Assembly (NCBI RefSeq): GCF_051857545.1
Contig: NZ_JBPZHB010000014.1
Coordinates: 82,772 to 146,771 of the forward strand
Length of the DNA stretch: 64,000 bases
Direction of reading: 5' to 3'
Origin: Larkinella sp051857545
Lineage (GTDB): Bacteria > Bacteroidota > Bacteroidia > Cytophagales > Spirosomataceae
Made by a program: the position numbers and the translations under genes. The notes under the pieces were generated by a model that was not told the DNA's origin, did no database searches, and saw only the letters and a program-made list of their open reading frames with translations. Positions 53,455-63,011 of the stretch are shown one piece after another (within the stretch, counting starts at the first letter, position 1; every line of letters begins with the position of its first letter).

Positions 53455-56400
53455 ATGGGTTCGGTATCAGAATATTGCGTGAACAATCAAATAATCAGTA
53501 CGACCATGTGGTTACCTTCTACAACGATCTCTCATCCAGCTATACCCTCAACCGGTAGTGGCCGGGGTTTAACCGACCCAATCCTGCCGAAAGTACACGG
53601 GTCTTCCGCCGGTCGCTGGCGGGAGTGGGTCGTACTCATCGGGTTTTTGTTCACCCTGATCGGGGCGCAGCAAGTGCAGGCCCAGGCTACCATTACCATT
53701 GCCAAGAAGTCTCAGTCCGAAACGGGGCAGCAGTTTGGCTTTACGTCCGATATTCCCGGTGGGAGTTCTTTCAATTTGACGGATAATGCGGCTTTTGTCG
53801 CATTGCAGGATGTGGGGGTGGGGCAAAGCAATACGGTTTGGGCCATTGCAAGTGTGGTTGGGGGAAATGGAATCACTCCCGGGATTAATGGACAAGTTTA
53901 TTATCGAACACCCGGTAATACTGTTTGGACTGCGGCCCCCGGAACGGCAGTGCGCGTGGACGCTAACCAATTTGGGACTGGCTATGTAGTGACTGTGAAT
54001 GGAGATCTTTTTCAATGGAGCGGGTCAGCATTCACGGCAATCACAGGTGTCACGGGTATTGTTGATGTTGGCGTATCGGCAGGTGCCGTTCAACCTCTTT
54101 GGGTATTAGCAGGCGGTGTTCCTGGTTTTTCAGGCTGTGGTAATTTATATAAGCACAACGGAGGAAGTAGTTTTACCGTAATTCCAGGCATATGCGGTTA
54201 TCACCTGGATGTAGATCCTGACGGTTCACTGTGGATAGTTGGTGGTGATAATCGGATTTATCATATTTCTGTATCTGGTACGGCAATAACTACTCTGGGT
54301 ACTTATCCGGCCGATTTTTCAGATGTTACCGTCGCGGCTGATGGAGCAGTGTGGGCATCCAAAGTATCTCCTGATGGAAAACTTTACCGTTTCACCGGTG
54401 GGTCATTTGTTGCAGATCCTAACGGTGGTGAAATCGTCGGTGGTATTTCTGCGGGCTCGGATGGCGACACACCTTACATAATTCAGTGGTCAGGGCGGTT
54501 ATTCCAACGTAATGAAAACGGTACATTCATTGATGATCATACCATTAATACTACTAACGATAATACGGTTTCGTATAATGTCCCCCCCGGTACCTATACC
54601 ATTACTGAAAACAGTCCTCCTTCTCCCTGGCAGTTGACTAGTATTGTCACTGCCGGAGGAACAGCCGTTCCTGACCTCGCTGGACGAACGGTGACCATTA
54701 CAGTAACAGCGGGGCAAGCAGGTTATGTTGAATTTAATAATGCGAATGTACTTTCCAATGTAGTTTCCAACGCCTGTGGAGCTCCCTATGTTGAGACATT
54801 TGGGGCCGCTGGTACGACCACGCCTACTGTTGGCACCCAGTTGCCCAATGGCTATACAAATTACCATTACATTAATCCAGGTACGCAGGTTATTAGTGCT
54901 GGTAATTACACGATTATAAATGATTTTAGCACTATCCCTTATTTAAATTATCCCATTATTGATCATACTCCGGGCGATGTAGGAGGGCATATGATGGTCA
55001 TTAATGCTGGATATGGGCAGGACGAATTTTTCCGACGCCGGTTCTCAGGTTTGGTTCCCGGAGCGACCTATTTTCTCTCTTTATGGGCTCTAAGCTGGAG
55101 TGACTTGCCGGTTAAACCTAATTTATTGTTAGACGCCCGAAAAACGGACGGAACGCTGTTAGCTTCCAGCACTTCTGGTGACATTCCGTTTGATGGATTT
55201 CAATGGCGTAAATATCAATTGGAGTTTACCGCCGATGCATCGGGAACCATTGATTTTATTGTTCGAAATAATCAACAGTTACCCGGTACCAGCGGCAACG
55301 ACATCGCCATCGACGACATCACCATCGGTGTCGGCTGCGATTTCGGCGATGCGCCCGATACCTATAAAACCAGCCTCGCCAGCGGTGGCCCTTCCCACAA
55401 AGGATCGGCCAACCTCCGCATGGGAACACTGCTCGACATTGAAACCGACGGTTTTCCCAGCACCGCCAACGGCGACAACCTCGACAACATTAATGACGAA
55501 GACGCCGTAACGTTTGGCGTTCTGTGTACGGCCACCACCAGCCTGACCGCCCTGGTAGTCGATGTCAACAACACCGGTTCGCCCTCCGCCCGTCTCATCG
55601 GCTGGATCGACTTCAACCAGAACGGCACGTTCGAAGCCTCGGAAGGCGTGTCGATCCCTGCGGGGACGGCAGGTAATTATACCCTGACCTGGACGGGCAT
55701 CAGCGGTTTGGTGCCGGGTACGACCTACGCCCGCGTGCGGCTCACGAGCGACCCGAGCATCACGGTCAACACGCCCGGCGGTTCGGCGGCTGACGGCGAA
55801 GTGGAAGATTACCAGATTGTGATCAACCCCGGTGGCGGCACCATCACGGCCAACCCCACCGCCCTGACCGTCTGTTCGGGCGCACCGGTTTCGGTTTCCT
55901 ACACCACCGCCCCGACCGGACAGGTGGTGCAGTGGGTGCGGATGCCGGGTGGCCTCACGGGTGCCGGTGATTTCACGGATTACCCCACGGCCACGGGTTC
56001 TACCCCGGTCAGCTATACCTATACCGCCGTGATCCCGAGCATCTACGGTTGCCCGAGCAACATTGCCACCACCGTGGTGCTGGTGAATCCCGTACCGGTC
56101 ATCACGCCCTCGGTCTGTTCGCAAACCATTTGCGTCGGGCAAACGGGGGCCATCACCTTTGTGAGCAGTGTTACCGGCACGACGGTCAACTGGCTGCGGG
56201 TCGAAGACGGAGCCACCGGAACCGGCGACATCAGCCAGCTTTTCACCACTGCCGGAACCTACACCTACAAAATCTGGGGCGTCAGTTCGCCCCCGGCAAC
56301 GTGTCCGTCGTCCACCACCATCACCTGTACGATTGTGGTCAATCCGACTTCGCTTTCCGAGAACAAAACCCTCGCCATCTGCAACAACGTCACCGTCGAT

Positions 56401-59400
56401 CTGGCCACCTATTTCCCCGCCGGAGGGTCCTTCTCGGCCCTCAGCGGGTCGCTGACCGGCACCATCTTCAGTGGCATTGCCTCCGGCGTCGGTTCCTACA
56501 CGGTGGCCTACACGCCGGGTGATGTGTGTTCGGCTCCCGCGCTGGCGGTCATCGTCGTGCGGGATTGTACCCCGCCACCCTGTAATTACCCAATCAGTGC
56601 GGGTAAAATCGATGCGACCTGCGGCAACAGCGACGGAACCGCGTCGGTTTCCATCGGTGGACTTCCGGCGGGAGCCACCACCGGTTTTGCCTGGAGCAAC
56701 GGAAAAACCGGCCCGAACATCACCGGTCTGGCGGCTGGCGTCTACAGCGTGACGGCCACCATCACCACCGCCAACGGGGCCTGTACGGTGATCGACAGCG
56801 TGCAGGTGAATGACATCGGTGCGCCCATCGGCGAAATCGACCTGATCACTTCCGCCGACTGTCTGGGCAACAACGGTGCCGTCGCCATCGACATCACCAC
56901 CGGCACCGGACCTTTCACGATTTCCTGGACGGGAGCCGCCACCGGCTCGCTGCCCGGTGCCACCCTGGGTGTGACCACGATTCCGAATCTGGCCCCCGGT
57001 TCCTACATCTTTAAAATTACCAGTAGCAGCACCAATACCGCCTGTTCTTCCTACCTGCCGATCACGATTCCGAAAGACGACAGCGACCGCATTAGCGTGA
57101 CGGCCACCCCCACCAATGCCACGGCCTGCGGTTCGTTCTCGGGCAGCATCGTCATGACGGCCATTCCGGCGGTGGGCGTAACGGGACCCTTCTCGTATTC
57201 CCTCAACGGCGTGGAGATGGGCGTTTCGGCCAACACGAGCTTCACCGTTACGGGTTTGAAAGCCGGGGTATATACCGTGGGCGTTAGCTCGGCGGGTGGT
57301 TGTTCTTCGGCCGAAATTCCGGTAACGATCCTCGAAACCGGTGCGCCAGCCATCACCGGCTGGACGGTGGTCAATCCGGTTTGCCCCGCCGACAAAGGCC
57401 AGTTGGTCTTTGCGGGTGGTCAGGCCACCGCCACCTTCCTGGTTCGGGAAGTCACGACGGGTGCCATTGTCAGCCCGGTAGCGGGCATCAGTGGAGCCAC
57501 GTCAACCACCCTGACCTTACCGGCAGGAACCTACAGCATCGAAAGCACGGCAACCTCATCGACCTGTACGTCCTTTACGACGGTGACCATCGTTGTGCCG
57601 GAAGGATTGAAATTCAACGTCGAATACACGAAAGTGACCTGCGCGCCGGGTGGCGTAGCCAACAACGACGGCACGGTTTCGGTCGTTCAAATCATGGGCG
57701 GCACCAGCCCGTATTCGACCACGCTGACCAACGCGCAGAATCAGGTGATTGCGCCCTCGTCGCCGGGCGTGTATACTAACCTGGCACCGGGCGTCTACAA
57801 CGTCAAAGTATTCGATTCGAAAGGGTGTTCGGGTGTTGAAAGCATCTTCGTCACCGTACCCAACTGCGAGCAGCTTTGCCCGGTTATTCCCATGAATACC
57901 TTCGTGGTGGATGCCAATTGCGGAGCTTCCGATGGGCGGGCCGTGGCGCAACTCGGTACCTACAGTGAGAATGACGTCGATTACCAGTGGAGCAATAATT
58001 TCTCCGGCAAAAATACCAACGGTTTAGCATCCGGGGTCTACTCGGTCACGGCCACGGTGTTGACCGGCACCTTCGCGGGTTGCCCCTACGTCGAAATGGT
58101 CAACGTCAACGACATCGGCGGGCCGGTATTTGAAAGCCGGATCATCAACCCGTCAAGCTGTACGGGTGCCACCGGTTCGGTTTCGTTCAGCGTCACCAGC
58201 GGCACGGGGCCGTATGTGGTGTCGTGGACCGGCCCGAGCAGCGGTTCTGCCAACCTTGGCAACACCGGTTCCGGCTTCTCATTCAACCGCACCGGTTTGG
58301 CGGCTGGCAACTACGTCTTCACGCTAACCGGCAGCACTTCGTCCTGCAAGAGTACGCAGGACGTCACGATCCCGGTTTCGTCGAGCAGCGCCATTACGCT
58401 GGCGGCTACGCCAAACACGGCATCGAGTTGCGGATCACAGGACGGTTCGATCAGCCTGACGGCGTCGGGCAGCGGTCCTAATTATACATTCTCCCTCAAC
58501 GGCACGGCCTATACTTCCGTGTCCATCAATACCTTAACCATTCCGGGGTTACCGGCGGGCGTCTATACCGTCGGGGTGGTGAGTGGAGCCAACGGCTGCG
58601 AAACCGAACGGACGGTAACCATCGGCGAAACCGGGGCACCGGTGGTGTCGGGCTGGACGTCGCAGAGCGCGACCTGCCCCACCGATGACGGAACGCTGAT
58701 TTTCGCCGGTGGGCAAGCGGCCAACGTAACCTACCGGGTGCTGCTCGGTTCGGGTGGAACGGTGATCACGACGGTTCCGGGGAATACCTCCGCCACCGTG
58801 AACGTACCGAAAGGCGTGTACGTGGTCGAACGGAAAGAAACGGTCGGCGGCAGTGTCTGTACCTCTTTCCAGAGCTTCACAATCAACGTACCGAACGGCA
58901 TCGACTTCAACGTTCAGTACACGCCGGAATCCTGCGGACCCGGTGGTACGGGCAATGGCGACGGTACGCTGCAAGTGGTTCAGATCAACGGCGGAACACC
59001 GGGTTATACGGTGACCGTTACTGACATAACGACCGGGCTGGTGGCTTCGAACCTGCAAAACCTGGGTGGGGGCGATTACAAAGTCAGCGTGACCGACGCC
59101 AACGGCTGTCCGGGCAATGAAGACGCCCTCGTGACCGTACCGCCCTGTCAGATCAAATGTCCGGCTATGACGTTCGAAACGACGGTGATCGACAACGAAT
59201 GCGGCAAAGTCAACGGTCAGGCCACGGCGAATCTGCTGGTGGTACCGGCCGGTGCCACGGCAACGTATTTGTGGAGCAACGGCGCCAACGGCCCGGTGGC
59301 TTCGGGACTGGCGGCTGGCACCTACTCGGTTACGGCCACGGTTTCTTCCGCCGACAATGTCTACAATGCCTGTAAATACATCGAAACCGTCAATGTAAAC

Positions 59401-61665
59401 GACATCGGTGGCCCCATCCTGTCGCTGCAACTGGCCACAGCCGCCAGTTGTACGGCCGCCAACGGCAGCGCGGTACTGAACCTGAGCGGTACGGGACCCT
59501 TCACGATTTCGTGGACCGGCCCAACCACCGGGAACCAGACCCAGCCGAGTGCGGCCCCGGTGACGATCTCCGGTTTGAAATCCGGCAATTACGTCTTTAC
59601 ACTGACCGGCAACGGTACCTGTAAGTCCGTGCTGGACGTCACAATTCCGAGCAACAGCACCACGGTGATCAACGCCACGGCGGTAGCGACCAACGCTACG
59701 AGTTGCGGAGCCAACGACGGTCGCATCGTCATCACCGTAACCGGTGGGGTAGGGCCGTTCACCTACAGCCTGAACGGCTACATCGAAGGCGTGAGCAACG
59801 TCCGGACATTTACCCGCACGGGTCTGCCCGCTGGAACCTACCAGATTACGGTGACGGATGCCAACGGATGTTCGGTGACGAAAACCAACGTCATCATCAA
59901 CCCCGTGGGCCAACCGGCCATCGCGGGCTGGACCAAAACGGACGCCAACTGTCCGGACGAAAACGGCACGATCCAGTACACCAATCCGGGAACGGATGCC
60001 GGTGCTACCTACGTCGTAACGATTGCCAACACGGCCACCATCATGGGTCAGGCGACGGCCGGAACGCCCCTGTCGCTGACGGTTCCGGGCGGTACCTACG
60101 TGATTACGAGAACCACCTCCACGTCCTGCGTATCGGTCACCACCATCACGGTGAACCAGCCGACGGGCATGGATTTCAATATTCAATACAAAAACCCGAC
60201 TTGTCTGTCGCCCACCTCGGGAAGTCTGACGGTGGTGCAGCCATCGGGCGGAACGGGAACTGCGTATTCCTACACCATCACCGGTCCAACGGGCGTGGTG
60301 GGCAGTGGCGGCACGGCGGCCAATCTGGCACCGGGCAGCTACACGGTAACGATGGGCGACGGTCGAAGCTGTACGCTGAGCGACGTGGTGACCCTGACCA
60401 ACGGCTCGAACCTGACGGTGGTCGCGGGAGCAACCCCGGCGGCTGTTTGTGCAGGCGGTTCGCTGGCACTCTCGTCTACGGTGACACCGGCCGGTTCCTA
60501 CACCTTCGCGTGGAGCGGCCCCGGCGGTTTCACCAGCAACCTGCAAAATCCGACGGTTTCGAATGTGACGCTTGCGGGTAGCTACACCGTCGTGGTGACG
60601 GATGCCACCAATTGCGCAACGACAGCCGTTACGTCGGTGGTGAGCCTCTCGGTCTGTTGCGATCTGGCGGCTACGGCGGTTCCGACAGCCGTCACGAGTT
60701 GCGTCACGCCCAACAGCGGGGCCGTGGTCCTGACCTACACCGGTTCGCAGACCTACCAATACAGTGTGAATGGCGGTGCGTTCCAGAGTCTGGGAGCCAG
60801 TCCGTTCACGGTGCCGAACCTGGCCGCCGGAACGTATACGATAGTCGTTCAGGCGGTGGGTGACCCAAGCTGTATGCAGTCGCTGACGGCCACGGTCAAC
60901 AGCCCGGTTCTGCCGACGGTACAGGCCACGAGCAACAGTCCGCTCTGCGCCGGAAGCACCATCGCGCTGGCGGCCACCGGCGGGTTTACGACATACGCCT
61001 GGAGCGGCCCCAACGGTTTTGTGAGCAACCAGCAGAACCCGACCATTCCGAACGCAACCACGATCACCAGTGGTACCTACAGTGTCACGGCGACAAATGC
61101 CGCCGGTTGTACGGCACTGGCATCGACCACGGTGACCATTGCGACGCAACCCAGTCTCAGCATTACCGCCGGTTCAGGTCTGACGATCTGCTCGGGCCAA
61201 AGCACCACGCTGGCGGTTTCGGGCGACGGCGGAGCGGCAGTCACCTGGGTGAACAGCCTGGGACAAAGCGGCACCGGCACCTCGATCGTCTTTGCCGGCA
61301 TTGGCAACGTGAGTGGCCAGCCCGAAACCGTCACCTACGTGTTCTCGGCGAAAGCGGGCGATTGTTCGGATAGCAAAATCGTGACGCTGACCATCAACCC
61401 GGCCCCGGCCTTGCAGGTGGTTCCCCAGAACGCGGTGATTTGCGCCCTGGAAATGACCAACATCGTCGCCACAACGAATCCGGCGACCGCTACCATCAAC
61501 TGGACGCGCACCCCGGCGGTGCCGACCCCGGCCAGTGGTACCGGAACCGGCAGTGTCACGGTGAACGAAGCCTTACCGGCAGGCAACTACACCTACAATT
61601 TCACGGCAACGCAGAATGGGTGTACGAGTCCGGTAGTAACGGTGCCGCTGACGGTGCAGAACTAA
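53455..61665 (+). CDS. Giant-array protein 7: 2736-residue adhesin with three 430-residue repeats
   Basis: N-terminal half as in the sisters: leader MGSVSEYCVNNQ, export helix about 58-74, propeller about 112-328, prealbumin-like about 355-430, jelly-roll about 435-628, GEVED about 628-791, Ig-like to about 1035. Then three long repeats, about 1042-1473, 1474-1900 and 1901-2318, each made of about five SprB-like modules in fixed order: CG..DG.A with SGLAAGVYSVTAT and VNDIGGP; SCTG..G with GPFTISWTG; the SCG..DG module with SLNG; ETGAP..GWT with CP.D.G; and FNVQYT..CGPGG. Further SprB-like and Ig-like modules end in PLTVQN. Many cysteines point to an extracellular, disulfide-bonded fibre. Its stop shares a base with the next start. 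Confidence 0.78.
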   Translation: MGSVSEYCVNNQIISTTMWLPSTTISHPAIPSTGSGRGLTDPILPKVHGSSAGRWREWVVLIGFLFTLIGAQQVQAQATITIAKKSQSETGQQFGFTSDIPGGSSFNLTDNAAFVALQDVGVGQSNTVWAIASVVGGNGITPGINGQVYYRTPGNTVWTAAPGTAVRVDANQFGTGYVVTVNGDLFQWSGSAFTAITGVTGIVDVGVSAGAVQPLWVLAGGVPGFSGCGNLYKHNGGSSFTVIPGICGYHLDVDPDGSLWIVGGDNRIYHISVSGTAITTLGTYPADFSDVTVAADGAVWASKVSPDGKLYRFTGGSFVADPNGGEIVGGISAGSDGDTPYIIQWSGRLFQRNENGTFIDDHTINTTNDNTVSYNVPPGTYTITENSPPSPWQLTSIVTAGGTAVPDLAGRTVTITVTAGQAGYVEFNNANVLSNVVSNACGAPYVETFGAAGTTTPTVGTQLPNGYTNYHYINPGTQVISAGNYTIINDFSTIPYLNYPIIDHTPGDVGGHMMVINAGYGQDEFFRRRFSGLVPGATYFLSLWALSWSDLPVKPNLLLDARKTDGTLLASSTSGDIPFDGFQWRKYQLEFTADASGTIDFIVRNNQQLPGTSGNDIAIDDITIGVGCDFGDAPDTYKTSLASGGPSHKGSANLRMGTLLDIETDGFPSTANGDNLDNINDEDAVTFGVLCTATTSLTALVVDVNNTGSPSARLIGWIDFNQNGTFEASEGVSIPAGTAGNYTLTWTGISGLVPGTTYARVRLTSDPSITVNTPGGSAADGEVEDYQIVINPGGGTITANPTALTVCSGAPVSVSYTTAPTGQVVQWVRMPGGLTGAGDFTDYPTATGSTPVSYTYTAVIPSIYGCPSNIATTVVLVNPVPVITPSVCSQTICVGQTGAITFVSSVTGTTVNWLRVEDGATGTGDISQLFTTAGTYTYKIWGVSSPPATCPSSTTITCTIVVNPTSLSENKTLAICNNVTVDLATYFPAGGSFSALSGSLTGTIFSGIASGVGSYTVAYTPGDVCSAPALAVIVVRDCTPPPCNYPISAGKIDATCGNSDGTASVSIGGLPAGATTGFAWSNGKTGPNITGLAAGVYSVTATITTANGACTVIDSVQVNDIGAPIGEIDLITSADCLGNNGAVAIDITTGTGPFTISWTGAATGSLPGATLGVTTIPNLAPGSYIFKITSSSTNTACSSYLPITIPKDDSDRISVTATPTNATACGSFSGSIVMTAIPAVGVTGPFSYSLNGVEMGVSANTSFTVTGLKAGVYTVGVSSAGGCSSAEIPVTILETGAPAITGWTVVNPVCPADKGQLVFAGGQATATFLVREVTTGAIVSPVAGISGATSTTLTLPAGTYSIESTATSSTCTSFTTVTIVVPEGLKFNVEYTKVTCAPGGVANNDGTVSVVQIMGGTSPYSTTLTNAQNQVIAPSSPGVYTNLAPGVYNVKVFDSKGCSGVESIFVTVPNCEQLCPVIPMNTFVVDANCGASDGRAVAQLGTYSENDVDYQWSNNFSGKNTNGLASGVYSVTATVLTGTFAGCPYVEMVNVNDIGGPVFESRIINPSSCTGATGSVSFSVTSGTGPYVVSWTGPSSGSANLGNTGSGFSFNRTGLAAGNYVFTLTGSTSSCKSTQDVTIPVSSSSAITLAATPNTASSCGSQDGSISLTASGSGPNYTFSLNGTAYTSVSINTLTIPGLPAGVYTVGVVSGANGCETERTVTIGETGAPVVSGWTSQSATCPTDDGTLIFAGGQAANVTYRVLLGSGGTVITTVPGNTSATVNVPKGVYVVERKETVGGSVCTSFQSFTINVPNGIDFNVQYTPESCGPGGTGNGDGTLQVVQINGGTPGYTVTVTDITTGLVASNLQNLGGGDYKVSVTDANGCPGNEDALVTVPPCQIKCPAMTFETTVIDNECGKVNGQATANLLVVPAGATATYLWSNGANGPVASGLAAGTYSVTATVSSADNVYNACKYIETVNVNDIGGPILSLQLATAASCTAANGSAVLNLSGTGPFTISWTGPTTGNQTQPSAAPVTISGLKSGNYVFTLTGNGTCKSVLDVTIPSNSTTVINATAVATNATSCGANDGRIVITVTGGVGPFTYSLNGYIEGVSNVRTFTRTGLPAGTYQITVTDANGCSVTKTNVIINPVGQPAIAGWTKTDANCPDENGTIQYTNPGTDAGATYVVTIANTATIMGQATAGTPLSLTVPGGTYVITRTTSTSCVSVTTITVNQPTGMDFNIQYKNPTCLSPTSGSLTVVQPSGGTGTAYSYTITGPTGVVGSGGTAANLAPGSYTVTMGDGRSCTLSDVVTLTNGSNLTVVAGATPAAVCAGGSLALSSTVTPAGSYTFAWSGPGGFTSNLQNPTVSNVTLAGSYTVVVTDATNCATTAVTSVVSLSVCCDLAATAVPTAVTSCVTPNSGAVVLTYTGSQTYQYSVNGGAFQSLGASPFTVPNLAAGTYTIVVQAVGDPSCMQSLTATVNSPVLPTVQATSNSPLCAGSTIALAATGGFTTYAWSGPNGFVSNQQNPTIPNATTITSGTYSVTATNAAGCTALASTTVTIATQPSLSITAGSGLTICSGQSTTLAVSGDGGAAVTWVNSLGQSGTGTSIVFAGIGNVSGQPETVTYVFSAKAGDCSDSKIVTLTINPAPALQVVPQNAVICALEMTNIVATTNPATATINWTRTPAVPTPASGTGTGSVTVNEALPAGNYTYNFTATQNGCTSPVVTVPLTVQN

Positions 61666-61868
61666 TGCTGCCTCATATTCATGTGAGGTATGCTGAAAGC
61701 GAAGCTGTTTATTCAATTCCGGAGGGGGATTTGCTTCAGGGCGAATTGCCCCGGTCGAAAGAACGTCTCGTACTAGCCTGGATTGAGTTACGGAAGGAAG
61801 ATTTGATGACAGATTGGTCTTTAGCCGTAAAAGGCGAACGCATTTATCCAATAGAACCTCTTAAATGA
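61665..61868 (+). CDS. DUF4160 protein, N-terminally shortened
   Basis: 67 residues: MLPHIHVRYAESEAVYSIPE, GDLLQGELPRSKERLVLAWI, then ELRKEDLMTDWSL. This is DUF4160 but lacks the usual first 15-20 residues (family members begin with a short strand before PPHIHV). The ATG shares its first base with the stop of the giant gene (TAATG), as if the giant gene's 3' end had replaced the original start. It overlaps the DUF2442 gene by 4 bp. DUF4160/DUF2442 pairs are treated as toxin-antitoxin-like. Confidence 0.8.
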   Translation: MLPHIHVRYAESEAVYSIPEGDLLQGELPRSKERLVLAWIELRKEDLMTDWSLAVKGERIYPIEPLK

Positions 61869-62125
61869 ATACGGAAATGTTGCCAAGAGTGAAACAGGTG
61901 GAGCCAATGTCTGATTACAGGTTGTCACTATCTTTTACGAACGGAGAAAAAAGACAATTTGCGGTCAAGCCGTATCTAAACTATACCGTTTATCGATCGC
62001 TGGCACAGTGGGAAATCTTTAAGCAGGTAATGGTCTCAAATGGGACCGTTTGCTGGGGAAAAGATGGACACATCGACTTCGATCCCGATACGCTCTATCT
62101 GGAAAGTCAGATTGTTGCTGAATAA
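61865..62125 (+). CDS. DUF2442 protein, partner of DUF4160
   Basis: 86 residues: VKQVEPMSDYRLSLSFTNGE, KRQFAVKPYLNY, HIDFDPDTLYLES match DUF2442. ATGA overlap with the preceding gene. Likely the antitoxin or regulatory half of the pair. Confidence 0.88.
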   Translation: MNTEMLPRVKQVEPMSDYRLSLSFTNGEKRQFAVKPYLNYTVYRSLAQWEIFKQVMVSNGTVCWGKDGHIDFDPDTLYLESQIVAE

Positions 62126-62189
62126 CGCATCATCCGGTAGGGAAAGCCTATGGAAAATCAAGGATAAAAAATTTACGACTGTATATTAA

Positions 62190-62215
62190 AATTGCTTGTA
62201 AAAGCAAATAGTTCA
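62190..62215. promoter_or_regulatory. Conserved TTGCTT-N4-AAGCAA stem upstream of cassette copy 2
   Basis: Counterpart of 26370-26395. Here the stem ends only a few bases before the TTG start of the following gene, whereas in copy 1 the distance is about 56 bp. Confidence 0.45.
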
Positions 62216-62216
62216 C

Positions 62217-62804
62217 TTGAAACCTTCACTCCTCATACTCCTTCTTCTGCTCGCCGGAAGGGCCGGTTTTGCCCAATCGGGCATGACGGTCTTTGGGGAT
62301 TGTTACGTGCAGGAGAAGGCGTCGATGAGTGTGTTTGTGGAAAAACTAACGCTGGAGGCCGATGTGAACGGCGATGGAGAATTGATCATGGCAGGTCAGG
62401 AGAGCCAAACCATCGATGCCAAATCAAAGGCCGTCGATCACCTCGTCGTTCGGAATGCGAAGGGGGTGAAGGTAAAAGGCAACCTGACCGTCCGGAAATC
62501 GCTGACCATCGGGCAGGGGAATCTGGCGGTGCTGCCACAAGCCCAACTGACGGTTTTACCCGGCACCACCGTAACCCTGAGTGCGGGTTGCCACCTGATT
62601 CGGGTCGATGAGCAGTTGAAAACCAGGAAAGAGGCCGTGTCCCAAACCGCAAAACCGTTTCACCTGGTCTGTGAGGTGTCGGAAAGCACAGCAGGGCAAG
62701 AGGGACGCCGGGTTTGTAAAAGCAGCCATAAAAGCGCCATAGCCACGCTGGCCATTCGGTACGATTCGCCGGACCTGCAAGGCGCCATGCCACCGCCGTG
62801 GTAG
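62217..62804 (+). CDS. Secreted beta-solenoid-like protein, flanking cassette copy 2 (TTG start)
   Basis: 195 residues. Start is TTG at 62217: an in-frame TAG lies three codons upstream and the first in-frame ATG would remove the signal peptide, while the paralogue at 26452 begins ATG-AAA-CCA, giving the same MKP. Signal peptide ends near AGFAQS; TVFGDCYVQEKASMSVFVEK aligns with the paralogue, as do GVKVKGNLTVRKSLTIGQGN and the PPPW ending. Residues about 135-180 differ and contain two Cys. A small beta-helix is likely. Confidence 0.7.
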   Translation: MKPSLLILLLLLAGRAGFAQSGMTVFGDCYVQEKASMSVFVEKLTLEADVNGDGELIMAGQESQTIDAKSKAVDHLVVRNAKGVKVKGNLTVRKSLTIGQGNLAVLPQAQLTVLPGTTVTLSAGCHLIRVDEQLKTRKEAVSQTAKPFHLVCEVSESTAGQEGRRVCKSSHKSAIATLAIRYDSPDLQGAMPPPW

Positions 62805-62829
62805 GTTCCGGTTTTGCCCTCAATCGGGT

Positions 62830-62918
62830 TTCGCCCCCAACCCCCTAAAGGCCGGGCGGCCGGTGCCGGGCTTCTGCATCCGGATTTTTTAAGCCCCCTT
62901 TAGGGGGTTGGGGGCGAA
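62830..62918. repeat. Palindrome, variant-core type, inside cassette copy 2
   Basis: 21-bp perfect arms (62830-62850 and 62898-62918) with the variant core on the left. It separates the solenoid gene from the C1q-like gene; cassette copy 1 has no palindrome there. Confidence 0.85.
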
Positions 62919-63011
62919 TCCGGGTTGGGGGCAAACCGGGCCGAAACCAAAAACCGGGTCAGTTGAAAACAACCCCCGAAAAACGAATCATAACCACCAT
63001 TGAACAACACC

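Noticed and set aside
58549..61149. 866-codon open frame on the minus strand
   Set aside because: It lies wholly opposite giant gene 7, has Arg/Gly/His-rich composition with no domain, and arises from the codon bias of the Thr/Gly/Val-rich repeats. Similar shadows at 33796-35346 and 42102-43451 are rejected for the same reason.
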